Notes: generated by a model from the sequence alone, not told the origin. DNA of 64,000 nt from Pycnopodia helianthoides (GCA_032158295.1 CM063255.1:496001-560000), one strand, 5' to 3'. Shown: positions 32,371 to 45,143, counted from the first letter of the stretch. Translations and numbers: made by a program.

Positions 32371-33712
32371 GTAAGCTAAAAATGTAAAGTTAAAAATGGA
32401 TAGTTGTTTTTTTTGTCTGCATAAATATATTGAGAGATATCATCGTACTACTCTTACTTGTTTATAAGTATATGCGGTTGTGGTTTATTACTTGATATAA
32501 GTATATTATGTTCATATTGTGTAATCTGGAAAAGAGATATTACAGCAAGTCAAAAATTGTTTCTGTAAGAATGACTTCATTTCAAACTTCATTTCAAAAT
32601 TTCTCATGATTATTAGCATTTGTAGCAACTTCATACTAGTCAGTTTTATTTTAAAATGTTGTTAAAATACTATTGGAAACTATCCTCTATTTTAAGGGGG
32701 GTGGGGTATTGGTGTTGCGCTTGTTTTTAAAAGTCTGATCAAAATAGCATTTAGTAAGATGTTTTTAATGTAAACAATAATCAGTTTGTTCAAAATAGTT
32801 CGAAAAATGTCTATAACCATGCCACTTCAAAAATTAAACGAAATGTATTCATCAATCTGTCGATTCATCTACAATGTTACTCTGTTGGGGCGGAGCTTAG
32901 GAACTGGTTACGAGGTCATCTACCTCTTTCCAAGGGGCGATGGATCTCGCCGCGCCGTTTTTTCCAAGCTTGCCTTGCTCGCTCATAACCCCTGGAATAG
33001 GTTCATTAAAATGTGCAAACACTTTGCACAATTTAATTAGGTCTGTGGCCGATCCACTCTACGCGCCTGCTCAAGTATGGTAACCCGCAAAAGAGGCCTA
33101 AAGTTAAAGGACAACTGGTCCCCTCTCATTCTTCTTTGATCCATTGATATGTATAATTCTATGCAGTTTAAGGTGACCATAAAAAAGCATGATTAATTTG
33201 AAATGGAATCGTGCCTAAATACTTTTCACACGCGCGTAAGCTTCCTAAAAGTACCGGGGGTTATGGGCGACCAAGGCATACCAGGAAAAAAATGGTGCAG
33301 CGAGATCGATCATCTCCGGGAACGAGGTTGTGACGAGAGGTATCGATATCTATCCTGAGTTATAAGCGAGTCAAGAAAAGTCAAAGGTTGCTTCTAGAGC
33401 CGCGACATCAATGAATGATCTTCATTTGGCTCTTACTGCATTTGAAGAACAGTTCGATATCAGGGCAAGATGTTAATTGAATGAATGGGATTCTTTTGAG
33501 GGCGTGGCTTGTGCTGGACAAGATCCAAATATATAGAAGGACTGGATGGTGATGAGCACCTAATGCACCGACGTCACCCTGCCGCCATCTTTGAGGAGAA
33601 ACCTCTTTTGAACTTTTACGGGAGGTCACCAGACCATCGCCACACTGCAGTGACGTCGTTTGCATTATAAGTTTAAGATTTGCGAAAGGCCGTTGTCAGT
33701 ACCAAAGAATAC
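32371..33712. other. Downstream flank of gene 1, repeats
   Basis: No gene. The segments near 32885-32990 and 33255-33350 are diverged inverted copies (gttacgaggtcatctacc...cataacccctgg against ccgggggttatgggc...cgaggttgtgac). The left one is also in unit 2 near 49060-49160. Confidence 0.45.
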
Positions 33713-33889
33713 TTGGAATGCAATATGCGTCATTGACCGCCATATTTGATGTAAAACAATGAAAAAGTGCACGCGTGTACGCGCTACGCACGTAGCCAAT
33801 GATATGAATGATCATCTCGGCCAATGATAGCTCTTCACTCGTGCACAATTCATCAAAGATGGCGGCCGACTACGTCTATTGCAATCCAT
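33713..33889. mobile_element. MITE with ~40-bp TIRs
   Basis: The left end TTGGAATGCAATATGCGTCA and right end TACGTCTATTGCAATCCA are inverted, and the arms extend to cgccatatttgatg / catcaaagatggcgg. The core is rich in cgcgtgtacgcg palindromes. Confidence 0.6.
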
Positions 33890-33926
33890 CTATAGAAAGC
33901 GCCGAAGGCTCCAGAAAGAAAACTAA

Positions 33927-34453
33927 GGGTGCGTTCGATTAGCTTCCCCCGGGTCGACCCCGGTGTGCTCATCCTGGTGAGTCCCTGACATGGGCTAATC
34001 GAACGCCAACTTCACCCAGCATTCACACCAATGCATCATGGGACAGCCGACCCGGAACTACTTTCATTTTGTGCATTACGTGAGTGGACTCACGAAAAGA
34101 TCGTAAAATAATTACTATCAAAGTAAAACCGCAACGTTAAATTATTTTACACGCCCTAGTTGATACACAATTAAAAATCTTCAAATAAAAAAAAATACTT
34201 CTGCTCACAAAGTCGCTGTTTAAAAGGTGAAAATGTATGCCAAACTTCCTGAAAGTGCCCCGCTGAATTACAAACAAAATGGGGAAAGTTTTTCGTCGTG
34301 ACGTCATGCACCTCGGTCAGCCCCTAGTGACCCGCTCCACAAGCAGGGCACTTGGGGCTGACCCGGGGGTGAGCCCCGAGAATGTCGTCAAAGCTTTTCG
34401 AACGCAACGGGGGAAGACCTGGGTCGACCCGGGGAAGCTAATCGAACGCACCC
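33927..34453. mobile_element. PIF/Harbinger-like MITE, TAA target duplication
   Basis: The TIRs GGGTGCGTTCGATTAGCTTC and GAAGCTAATCGAACGCACCC are perfect and continue into cccgggtcgacccc / gggtcgacccgggg. TAA flanks each side (33924-33926, 34454-34456), the 3-bp target type of PIF/Harbinger. A nested palindrome, ggtcagcccc...ggggctgacc, lies at 34315-34362. No transposase, so it is non-autonomous. Confidence 0.7.
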
Positions 34454-34456
34454 TAA

Positions 34457-35069
34457 GGCTGAAATATGAAATGTGCACTGGACGCCATTTCAGCAAGCAA
34501 CTCTTATTTATGCAACAATAGATCAGTGCAGACAATAACAACTGCTCTCATTGATATAACAAAATATTTGCCTGCCGTAAAAGTCACCCGTGCGTAGTTC
34601 ACGTCCCAACAATAAATATATAGCTCCAGTCCCCAAACACCTCCCTTCTTATCTTACTCCTTCGGCCCTTCATAATCTTTGGTCAGAACGCTGCAAATGT
34701 GCATAAGTGTATAAAGGGTGTGGTTAGAGTGCCGTTATTTGTTTGTTAGCAAGAAAGCGTCATGCCTCTACAGTCAGAATCTTATTAACTCTTCCATGTG
34801 GACTCTTCCTTTGTAACTCGTTGTAACAATGAAATCAAATTTACGTGTGACCTAAATCTTTTAAAACATTCCTGATAGTTACGTTCTGCGGTTACAATAC
34901 ACCTGCTTGCTTGAAATTATAAGAGGGTTAAGCACTGATTCCAATGCCTGTGTCTTAATGTACACAAAACCGAAAAAACACAAAAAAAGAAGTCAGTGTG
35001 AGTTCTGCAATGTAATTTTCTAGAAAATTAGTTTTCAAGGGATAAATTAAACGATTATAAACAATCTAG
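34457..35069. other. Flank between units 1 and 2
   Basis: No gene. The last ~350 bp match 49600-49830 between units 2 and 3. Confidence 0.5.
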
Positions 35070-35250
35070 AGGAAGTGTCCCGTCACTACAACAGCCATAC
35101 AATCTTGATCATTGCTGCAATACCACTGAGGAGTAGAATAGTTTAAGCGGCAATGAGTGACGTCACCATACCCATGAATGCTTTCCTGGTTCGGCCATGA
35201 AGACTAGAAATAAACTATATAAGTGACCGGTGAAACCGTTCCTGCAGCAA
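35070..35250 (-). pseudogene. Inverted 7TM receptor pseudogene fragment (unit 2)
   Basis: The - strand matches TM1 to the start of TM3 of gene 1 with frame breaks. It ends at the same two positions as the unit 3 fragment: the cacttcct breakpoint and cctgcagcaa joined to the gacatcaccattt spacer. Confidence 0.8.
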
Positions 35251-35887
35251 GAATGACATCACCATTTGGATTTATAGAATATGAGGTCATGGTTTCTCAC
35301 GAGATCTCATTGTACGAGAGCTCGGTTGTTGGCTGGCCTTCATCACGTGAATAGAACCCAAGGGTAGACACAATTGTTACACCTGTCTCCTGTGTAAATT
35401 ATTGATATTTACAACGACGTACGTATACAACAGGTCTGAACTCTGTTGCACTTGTTTGTGTGTGGGGGTGTTTCGAGTAAACAGTCTTGGTCAATGCTAC
35501 CTTTTACAAAGCTCAACAGTGCACCATACCAGTTATTTAGTCAGGCGTATTTCATTACAAATGTTTGGTTAACTGGAAAACTCCGGGAAAGTCTCTGCTC
35601 AAATTTAATCCCGTGCTGGCTCACTATATTTATGATCACACATTGTATTGTGTAATCTCGCTATCGTCCAAAGCATTGAATGAGAAAAGTGTACTTTTAT
35701 GGAAAGATGTGAAGTGATTCAAAGCGAGATTTTAATTCTAACTGGGTTTTTTTTTCAAGCTTTTGGTCAAGTAGGCGGATCTAACATAATCTCATTAGAC
35801 GGATCATGCTGATGCGTTTCAATTCATTCTTGTGTGCTAAAACGTAATGTTCATTTTTGTTTTGGTCAAGGGCGTGGTTTCGGTGTC

Positions 35888-35895
35888 TGACGTCA
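35888..35895. promoter_or_regulatory. CRE-type palindrome upstream of unit 2
   Basis: TGACGTCA about 300 nt upstream of the exon 1 ATG, within a block conserved with units 1 and 3. Confidence 0.5.
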
Positions 35896-36195
35896 CTTCG
35901 TCATTGTAGACCTATTACGCATTGATATACCCTTTGTGTAACTACAAATTTTAACCCAAACAATTAACATCACCCTTATACGTCACCCAACAAATATGTT
36001 GGGTGTTATTAGAAACGAGTTAGTTGAGACGGAAGTGACAAGACATCAGTGATTATTCAGTACTGCGTCACAGACGAGAGTTAAATCAGTTTATTTGTAA
36101 CGGTAAACCAACGTCTGTATCGCTCTTCATTCATTTTCTTTGAGTGTTTGGAGACGTTTTAGCACTTTGTATTAAATACGACTTTGGAATACACA

Positions 36196-36265
36196 ATGAG
36201 ACTGCTGGTGTTATGTGTAGTGTCTCTTCTCCTTTACGATGAAACATCCACTTCTGGTCACACTG
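36196..36265 (+). CDS. Receptor gene 2, exon 1 (signal peptide)
   Basis: 70 nt encoding MRLLVLCVVSLLLYDETSTS plus GHT. The signal peptide is intact and the donor is ACTG|GTAAGT (phase 1). Confidence 0.7.
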
Positions 36266-36556
36266 GTAAGTTCAAAAAGACAGTAAAGATAGTTTGATAT
36301 TGGAGAGTGGACATTCACATAGGTTTGTGCAGCGAATATCGATGTTGGTTTTTCGATATTGGCAATTGGAAATCCACATAGATTTGTACAGTGAATGTCT
36401 ACCTTCTACATTGAATTGAGATTGAATATTCACATAGGTTTGTACAGTGAATGTCTACCTTCTACATTATATTGGAGATTGGACATTCACATAGGTTTGT
36501 ACAGTGAATGTCTGCCTTGTACATCGATAATGGAGATTGGACATCCACATAGGTTT

Positions 36557-37738
36557 CAGTGTTCTCCAACTCTGAAAATTAAAGGTTGGTTCTTGGGGGC
36601 GGGAACCAATGCGAGCGCGAAGCGCAAAGTCCTTACGGCGTGCCGGGGTCCTGGGCACGCTTAAGGGCCCCGGTAAAATGTTTGACTCTACATGCTCTGT
36701 AATGCATTCTGAGATGATTCCTGATGGCATCTTCTCCTGTTTTCTAAATAAAAAGTTTTAAACATTGTAAGGACATTTTTTTTTGGGGGGGGGGGTTCAC
36801 TCTTGCACTTATAAAATTGATGTTGTAATAAAAAATGAGGCACTACGTACCGCTGGGAATAGCTGGATATTTGGGAGCAGTAACAGGTTTTGTCTTAAAC
36901 AACATCAGTTTTCCTTAACTTGTTTTTTCATTCGCCGCCGGACGAATCAACCAAAATTTTGGGTAGACTAGCCAACATGCAACATTTTTGGAAATGTAAA
37001 AAAAAAAAATGAAGTTTGTTAAGTTGCGTTTTTGGACGATCTTTTTTCACAATTTATGCCCTTAATAATAGTGTTTTCATCAACAGCAATTTTCATAGGT
37101 TCGTAATGTGAGGATCGGTTTGAAAGAATTTCTTTTGCCCTGAAATCTTCGTGATTTATAACGATCAGTCGACGATGCACATTGGGAAAAGATTTGTTGT
37201 GGCGAGAGCGATGTGTTTATGAGTACGAGGTTGTAATTTTGCATAAAGTATAACAAGAACGAGGTTAACATTAGACTCCATTGCGCGGTTTTTGCCCCTG
37301 GAAATTCGAGTTGTACACATGTATATTTTTTCCTACTCGCCTTCGTGTTGTTGTACGGAACATGGAGGAAAGAGCCAGACTATTAATGTGCGTGGGTGTT
37401 TTACTGGAAATAAACGATCGCAATCGCGATCGCGGCATTAAATCTAGCATTGTCAAACCATTTTTCCTGTCAAACCGTGTGGATGTAAAGTTATTTTAAT
37501 AACTTTATGACATGCAGACAGGTAGGCCGGAAGAACAGCGTGAAACTTTGGTTTTAATAGAAAGTACTGTGGTTTTTCTTGTTTCTAAACTATTTATGTT
37601 GTAAATTTACAATGCAGAGTAAAAAAAATGTAAACTTGACGGCAACATTTTAAAGCTTGGCGGCGATTATAAAGCGTGGCGCGCGCCGCAGAAAGCGTGG
37701 CGGTGCGCCACGGCTTTTCTATAGGTTGGAGAACACTG
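36557..37738. mobile_element. hAT-like element inserted in the minisatellite arm, 5-bp target duplication
   Basis: The TIRs are CAGTGTTCTCCAAC and GTTGGAGAACACTG. GGTTT (36552-36556) is repeated at 37739-37743, and removing the insert restores a 57-bp unit. The CAGTG start is hAT-like, but the duplication is 5 bp rather than 8. No transposase open frame, and the 3' part is GC-rich (ggcgcgcgccgcagaaagcg). Confidence 0.7.
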
Positions 37739-38419
37739 GGTTTGTACAGTGAATGTCTACCTTGTACATTGATATTAGAGATTGAATATTCACATATGTT
37801 TGTAGAGTGAATGTCTACCTTGTACATTGATATTGGAGATTGGACATCCACATAGGTTTGTACAGTGAATGTATACCTTGTACATTGATATTGGAGATTG
37901 AATATTCACATAGGTTTGTACAGTGAATGTCTACCTTGTACATCGATATTAGAGATTGAATATTCACATAGGTTTGTACAACAAATGTCTACCTTTTACA
38001 TCGATATTAGACATTAAACATTCACATAGGTTTGTACAGTAAATGTCTACCTTTTACATCGATATTAGAGATTGGACATTCACATAGGTTTGTACAGTGA
38101 ATGTCTACCTTGTACATCGATATTAGAGATTGAATATTCACATAGGTTTGTACAGTGAATGTCTACCTTGTACATTGATATTAGAGATTGGACATCCACA
38201 TAGGTTTGAGCGGTGATTGTTGACTTTCATCAAGGTAATTGGACATACCGCAGTTCACGGCAGGGGTCAAGCTTAGAGCCTGCTACTCCCACAAACATTT
38301 GTGTCTTGTTCGGACATGGACTTCGGACATTTACTAAGATTTACTTTGCGTTGTACTTCGATGTAATACAAATATTCAATGAAGACTTTCACATTCATAA
38401 ATTTTGTATATTTATGTAG

Positions 38420-40204
38420 AGGGGTTTCTACATGTATTATCATCTCCAATGTAGATATTCACAAACTTTTGTACACTGCTCATCGCCAACATAGACATTC
38501 GTATACGTTTGAACACAGCGAACGTCGACTTTTATTCGGTTAAGGTGTCAAAATCAAAACGCAGCGGATGCTCCCGTTGCATGCCGTAGTTCACGCATGG
38601 TTCACGGCAGGCATGAGTCTGGCTTTAGAGCCCCGAAAACTTATCTCTGACAAACCTTTGGATCAGGACATAAAACGTGCCGCTTCACACAGTTTTTGTT
38701 GGCATATTTCACAATCTTTATCGTGTCAATAAGGCGTCCTAAAAATGTCAATTGAAATACATTTCAAACTCAAAATAATAAGTTCGTAAACGTTTGTGAC
38801 ATTCAATGGAAGCACTTGGAAGTCATAGTTTCAAAGGGCGCCCCTGGCGGGAGTCATAAACTTTTGTTTTGTTTTGACTATTATGATTTAAAGTTACCAA
38901 ACATTAACAATCCAAGTGCGAATTTGAGTATGTCCTTCGGCTTTTAGTAAAGTTTATACTAATGCAGGATACAACTGAATGAAAACATCCCGGCTCCAAA
39001 CACCCGTGACTGTTTCGTCAAACAACGCAGATCTAGTTTTAGTTTATTTTTCCCCGTGAGGGGATGTGTGCTGTCTGTGACAATGAAGGGTGGGATCAAA
39101 CCCCAACCTTTGACAGTAGCCAATTAATCCACTGAAGAAGAAAACAGATTGTGGCTTGGGGAGGGCTGTTTATAGGGTACTATTTGGGTGCTTTGAGTAC
39201 ACAACATGTAAAATGAATACAAATAACTGTAAACATTGTATAAGACAAGGGAAAGTTCGGGTTTAATTTTAGCTTCATTTGGTTATTTTTGTTTTCCTTC
39301 TTTTGAATAGTTTGCGTATCTTCTTTATTATCATGAACTGCGTGAATTGTTTGCAATAATTATAATAATTTATTACCATTGTTCAAAAACAACAACAGGT
39401 AGGCCTACCTAAGGAGGCAGTTTATCAGACTTGTGCACAAACAAACAAGTTTCCCAGGCACCTCAACTCACAGAATGACACATCAGCATTCCGCATTAAT
39501 TTTGGATCTAGGTACACAGGTTATGGAAATAAAGTCTCTGAAAATTAATGTATTTGCAATCTGGATTGGAATGCAAATGATGTTGTAAAACGTCTTAAGT
39601 ATTTGTTTACTAATTTCGTACAATTTTCGTAATTTGTTCACCCGAGTGAATAGTTGATCTAGAGTTGAACAAGCCTCCTTACCCAATCTTAATATCAATT
39701 CGGACAGACACAAACAATCCAAAACATGGTTTTAGATGATTTCACAAAGAGCAGCAATTGGTTTCAGGTGTGAATCTATTTTAATTGATAAGCAAAGTGT
39801 GATATCAAAATAAAATTAACAAGGTGATATTCAAAACTCAAATCTTTGTGCTTTCTTGAATCGAGCCTTTCCCTAACAAAACAAATCGTAGCGTATTTAT
39901 TATTATTATTATTTTTAGTATTCGTGGTGCGTTTTTATTGCAAATTTTACTGTACTGCATTGTCAGTAAAATGTTGTATATACATTGTTAACATTGTTTG
40001 TAAAACAATATGCTAATGTATTTATGTGACGAGAAGTAGTTTTTGCCTCCGTCACATTGCCAGTGTTTAAGTAAACCAGGTAAACATCACCCTTGTTATT
40101 GCTCTATGCCAATTGCGGAACTGGGGGCTCCTGGTAAGAAGGGACAAATAAATTTGCTTTTATCTGCAAAACTATGGGAAATTACATAAGAAAACGGCGT
40201 CAGC
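38420..40204. other. Interior of the foldback element
   Basis: About 1.8 kb of AT-rich DNA without a convincing open frame. It includes degenerate arm sequence near 38440-38530. Confidence 0.45.
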
Positions 40205-40770
40205 CGTGATGGACTAAAGTAGACATTTGCTGTACAAACGTACATGAACATCCAATGCCCGATATTTAAAAAGCAAGGTAGACATTTAGTGTACACACCA
40301 AAGTGAATATCCAATGTACAATATCCATTAGCAAGGTATATATTCACTGTACAAATGTATAAGTATGTTCTATGTTGGAGATGATACTACAAGTAGACAC
40401 CCTTTACAAAAAACAATACACATATACTTATTGTGAAAGTCTATAATAGTTTAAAACTTTTTAATTAGCATACATCACTGTACAAAACAAAGTAAATGTC
40501 TAAAGTCATGTCCAGACACTACCAAAATGTTTGTGGGAGTAGCAGGCTCTAAGCTTGACCCCTGCCGTGAACCCTGCGTCAACTATGATATGTCCAATTA
40601 CCTTGATGAAAGTCAACAATCACCGTTCAAACCTATGTGGATGTCCAATCTCTAATATAAATGTACAAGGTAGACATCACTGTACAAACCTATGTAGATG
40701 TCCAATGTCCAATATCAATGTATAAGGTAAACATTCACTGTACAAACCTATGTGGATGTCCAAGTTACAT

Positions 40771-41397
40771 TCACACAGTCACTCAAAATTAAATGAACAC
40801 GTTTTAAAATGTATTATTCACATCTGAAAAGGAAGCATTTTAAACAAGTAGGTTGCACAGTTTTAGTAGCCCACAGGGCAAGTTGACAAGTGGTGTTGAC
40901 AAGCCCTTAGCAGTATTTACTAGACAATGTACGGTGGGGTAGTAAGGGTGAGCCATGGTTGTCTATTTCGAGACAGTCCAAATCTATACCTTCCTCAATA
41001 ATGTACATGCTATATAAGTGTACACCACTAAAAGACCTTGCAGTGTAAGGCGACCATTGGATGAATGCAGACCTTGATAACTTGGATTCAAACTTACGTA
41101 GCATGCAGCAAGCAGGCATTAAAGGTACACGTTGCCTTGGGCCGGGCGAGTACAATGAATACAATGATCCCACAAATGCATCGAAAGTGCGTGGTTTTCC
41201 ATTTACATAGTGAACTAACACAGTCGGCCATTTTGGCTCCACAAAATGGCCGACGAAATATTATAAATATTTTTTTACCTTTTAGATTTATTTACCGGTC
41301 CCTTTAGGGGCTCTTTAGTTGCATGGTATCGCCACAGAATGGTAGACTGTGTCCAACCAGCAGGAGACCTTTACACACATTTGCTTATTCTCCACAG
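40771..41397 (+). other. Distal intron 1 of gene 2
   Basis: 40771-41120 matches unit 3 (51140-51500) and unit 4 (56270-56630). 41119-41255 is a partial copy of the foldback family at 6872-7229 (taaaggtacacgttgcctt). Confidence 0.55.
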
Positions 41398-44336
41398 AGA
41401 ATTTTGAAGTGGCTGAAAATGGTACGGTTACTCTGTGCCAAGAGGTCCACCTTTGCCAGAACATGGGATGTGGAACCAGCTGGATTAGGAACAGCGCTTG
41501 TCAATGCGACTGGGCTTGTGAGTTTTTCGACGACTGTTGTCTGGATTTTGCTTCTGTATGTTCCAGAGAGAGTTCTGATGTCTTGGACTCTCTTACAAAT
41601 TCACAGTTTGAGTGCATCTCTCAAACAGTGCAAGGAACTTCATATTCTGTAGTACGTAACTTCTGGATGGTGAGCCACTGCCCCTATGCTACCGAAGTTT
41701 CGCAAACCAACGTGCAGATTCGCGAGAACTGCGAGTCGACGAGTGAGCCAATCCGCTGACTTTGATACCAGTAACTGATGCCAGCAATATCACATTCAGA
41801 AACATCTATTGCGCCCTCTGTCACGGTCGCCCTACAAGCAAGCTCGTAGCCTGGAGACTTAATGCCACCTGCCTGGAACCCATTACCCAGAATACTCCAT
41901 ACGCAGTATTCCTTAGGACTGTCTGGAATGAATGTGATCATTTCTTAGAGCTGCCAGCTGTAGAGGTTAGTGGTCCAGCGACGCGAAGACCCTGTATTCC
42001 TTCTCTCATTAGCACATGTCATCAGCATAATCCACAGAGCCTCCTCTCTTCATGTCAGAGCTTCACAGCTGTGGTAAAGGACTCTGATGACAGATCACTG
42101 TACAGAAATCCAGCATGCTTTGCTGCGTGTAAAGGTTCACAAATCTACTCATTAGAATGCCCATCAGAAACTTATCAAATGGTGCACGACCAGTCATTCC
42201 CTGAAATAATGCAATCTACAACTACTTCTACAGCGATCCCATACTCTACGTCTGTTACTCAGTCTGTTGAAACTCCGTATCCTTTCACCACCTGGTTTGC
42301 TACTACTGATACTTTTACCACGACGCCACATACAACTCAGTATCCCACCACCTGGTCTCCTACTACGAATCCTCCTACAACTCAGTATCCCACATCTGGT
42401 TTCCTACTACGACGCCTCCTACAATCAATATCCCACCATCTGGTTTCCTACTACACGGACAAGGTCTCCTACAACTCAAAGTATCCCACAACCTGGTTTC
42501 CTACTACGACGCCTCCTCCCCTTCCCCCCTTTCCTTACATAACTCAGTATCCCATAACCTGGTTTCTACCACGATGCCTCCTACAACTCAGTCTTTCAAG
42601 ACGTCAGCCCCCTGCCACCACCTCCAGTCATTCTGTCTGTCATACTCAACTTCAATCCAACCGACGGAATGGTGACATGTCCAGAGGGTGACTTATTCGA
42701 CCCCTTCAGCCAAATCTGTCTCAGTCCACAGTGTGAAGAGGGACTCGAGTATGTAGCATCAGAACAGAGATGTGAACCCATAAATGTTACTCCACCAACC
42801 TCGAATCCTGGGACAACAAAGCCTGATATTAATGATAGTACGTTTCGTTGCTTAGGTGACAGTAACCAAGGAACTGGTTTCCTCTTGATGACGTGGACTT
42901 CATTGGAGACTTCAAACCTGACCAGTAACTCATCCAATACCGAAACAGAATACAAGAATCAGGAACGATGCATTCGTGACCTTTTGGATGTAAACTTGAC
43001 CTCCATACCGGAAGCCGATTATCCATACTCTGGCAACTCAAGTCAATTTGCTTTCAATATTTTGGTGGATGGAATTTTAGAGGATGGAGAGAAAGTAAGA
43101 ACAAATAACACTGAGTTTGAGAACAGCACCTCACGGCAGGAAGCAATTGATTCTATTCTTGTAGAAATTGAGAATAAACTTGAAGAGTCAGCAAAGACAG
43201 ACGCGTCTCAATGTGGAATTAAATCTCTCCAAATGTCCAGTATTGTAGCGGAAAACAGAGGAATCCTTACCAGCTAACACCCTGCTCTCAGGTGGATTGG
43301 ATTTCTCTGGATGATGAAACACAAGTCAGATCATCAACCAGACAGTGTGGGCATTTGATACACTCACAATGCGTGGTACAGACTACAGGACTACAACTTA
43401 CGGGTCCAATATAGCAAACATGGACCTCTCTTCAAGAAATTGAGTCTTGAGGTCGGTCCTTGTAGCGTGGCTCCAAATAACTCCTGTCCAGCCTTCATCA
43501 AGCTAATTAAATCACAATTCTTATTGGTTGATGAAGTACAGAGGACTTCGAAAATGGCAGCTTGATTTTTCTTCAAACAGAAGAGGTTCTTAAACCTGGT
43601 GAGTTCACAAGAACCGAAGATGGACAATAAGTATTTGTGTAACTAAACTGCCTCAGAACGGAACTCGGTTTTTCAACTTTAACTACGCTCAATCCATTCT
43701 CAGTATGGTTGGTCTGGTCATTTCAGTTGCTGCAGGAACTGTTACACTGGTCACTTATCTAGTTTTTCCAGGTCTTCATGGCCGAACCAGGAAAGCAATC
43801 ATGGGAATGGTGACGTCACTCATTGCCGCTCAAACTCTTCTACTCCTTAGTGGTATAGCAGCAAAGAATGATAAAGCTTGTATGGCTGTTGCAGTGACGG
43901 GACACTTCCTATGGCTGGCGAGTCTTACTTGGACCAACGTGCTTGCCTTCTTGTTATGGAATACATTGCAACCAAGAACCCATCCCCTTCAAGAAGCAAG
44001 ATTGCTGTTGCTAGCAAGGTCAACATCTTAAGCTTCTCCTATGCTTTGGGTGTCCCTCTGGCCATAGTGACAGTTTGTTTGACCATTCACTTCTGCTCAT
44101 GCACCGATGTTGTAGCGATATATGACAACCGTACTTGTTGGATTCAGTCTGGAACAATCAATCTGGCTGTATTTGGAGCTCCTATGGCGCTGTTCCTTGT
44201 CATCAACATCATTCTCTTTGCACAGACCGTCTGGGCAATCCGTTCATCGCATCGTAAAGCAGCAGCACAGTTTAGTCAAGGTCGTGATGCGTCATTTCTG
44301 AAACGAAGGAGCAAAGAGCTCTTCATTTACGCAAGG
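41398..44336 (+). pseudogene. Receptor gene 2, exon 2 (ectodomain to TM5), frame-broken
   Basis: The acceptor is ctccacag|AG and the donor GCAAGG|GTAAGT. The somatomedin-B Cys pattern is intact (LCQNMGC...CQCDWACEFFDDCC). Then come the CPEGDLFDPFSQICLSPQC block, TM1-TM5 and the RTCWIQ loop, spread over several frames. Confidence 0.8.
42270..42600 (+). repeat. 45-bp minisatellite encoding a Thr/Pro-rich stalk
   Basis: Imperfect units of ggtttcctactacgacgcct + cctacaactcagtatcccac translate in frame to TTWFPTTTPPTTQYP-like 15-mers. Several units have single-base changes in length that shift frame. Gene 1 retains only a remnant (TTTSSAIP...STTWFE). Confidence 0.7.
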
Positions 44337-44640
44337 GTAAGTATTAAACTACATTTCCGTAAAAACTTAAAATTGAGTGATTATGTTGAAAAGCTACATA
44401 TCAATATTTTAAAATTAAAGTTGTAGTCAATAATTTCCGTGTGACATTGGATGGGAAGATTTGGTTTAATGTCAATAAAGATGCTTTCATATTAACTTCT
44501 AGCAAAAACTTTCATTTTGAATTGCACTTAAAAATGTTGGGCAGATATTGGTGCCAGTTGAAATGGCCATCAGTACGCCTAAGGTTTGTATAATGTATCT
44601 AAATATGTGTTAAAAAGCGATCTTGTTTCTCAATCCTTAG

Positions 44641-45143
44641 ATAGCCAGTCTGATGGGATTCACTTGGGTGTTTGGTTTCTCTGCGGCTTTCTCGGGGAAG
44701 AAGTTCTGCGGTATCTCTTCATCATCTTTAACTCACTCCAAGGATTCTTCATCTTCCTCTCCTTCACCTTCAGCGGTCACGTGAAGAAGCTCTGGATGGA
44801 GAAGTTGATGTCGATCCGAGGATCAGTGTTAAATAAGACAAGCGTCGTGACAAGTCGAAGGAAGAGCAAAACCACGACTTCCAGCATGAATGCAGGATTC
44901 ACAGCCAGCAATGCCACGAACTCCAACGATTATACTTCAACTTCTAACGACAGTTGCTATGAAGCGTCTTCCGAGGCGTCTTCAAGATTCAATGATAGTT
45001 CTAAAGAACTCAGAATCAACCGCAGACAACATTCCTACAAAAAATTCGATACCAGTTATGGAAAATGTTCAAGGTGTTATATGATGAGGCGATACCTTGA
45101 AGATGTCTTCAAAAAGGAGATACAAGAACAGTTTTTGGCATGA
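44641..45143 (+). pseudogene. Receptor gene 2, exon 3 (TM6, TM7, tail), frame-broken
   Basis: The acceptor is caatccttag|ATAGCC as in gene 1. It reads GFTWVFGFSAAF, then loses one base near 44698. TM7 (YLFIIFNSLQGFFIFLSFTF) is in the next frame, and the tail ends QEQFLA. Confidence 0.75.

Larger units (their letters stand above)
36300..40770. mobile_element. Foldback element with 57-bp minisatellite arms, in intron 1 of gene 2
   Basis: The left arm (36300-36556 and 37739-38215) is tandem 57-bp units of the type ggacattcacataggtttgt + acagtgaatgtctaccttgt. The right arm (about 40205-40390 and 40605-40770) is the same in reverse complement. Inside the arms, 38215-38310 and 40525-40620 are also inverted copies (gcctgctactcccacaaaca / tgtttgtgggagtagcaggc). 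This is the architecture of FB/TU-type foldback elements. No transposase was recognised in the 38.4-40.2 kb interior. Confidence 0.65.
36196..45143 (+). pseudogene. Receptor gene 2: decayed tandem copy of the somatomedin-B 7TM receptor
   Basis: The layout is that of gene 1: exon 1 36196-36265, exon 2 41398-44336, exon 3 44641-45143. Against gene 1 I count at least eight frame breaks, mostly single missing bases. They lie near 41749 (followed by a TGA), 42400-42550, 43237, 43331, 43359, 43535, 43624, 43968 and 44698 (in TM6). It keeps a longer Thr/Pro-rich stalk of 45-bp repeats that gene 1 lacks. Splice sites and TM segments are recognisable. Either this is a pseudogene or the local sequence carries many indel errors. 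Confidence 0.8.
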
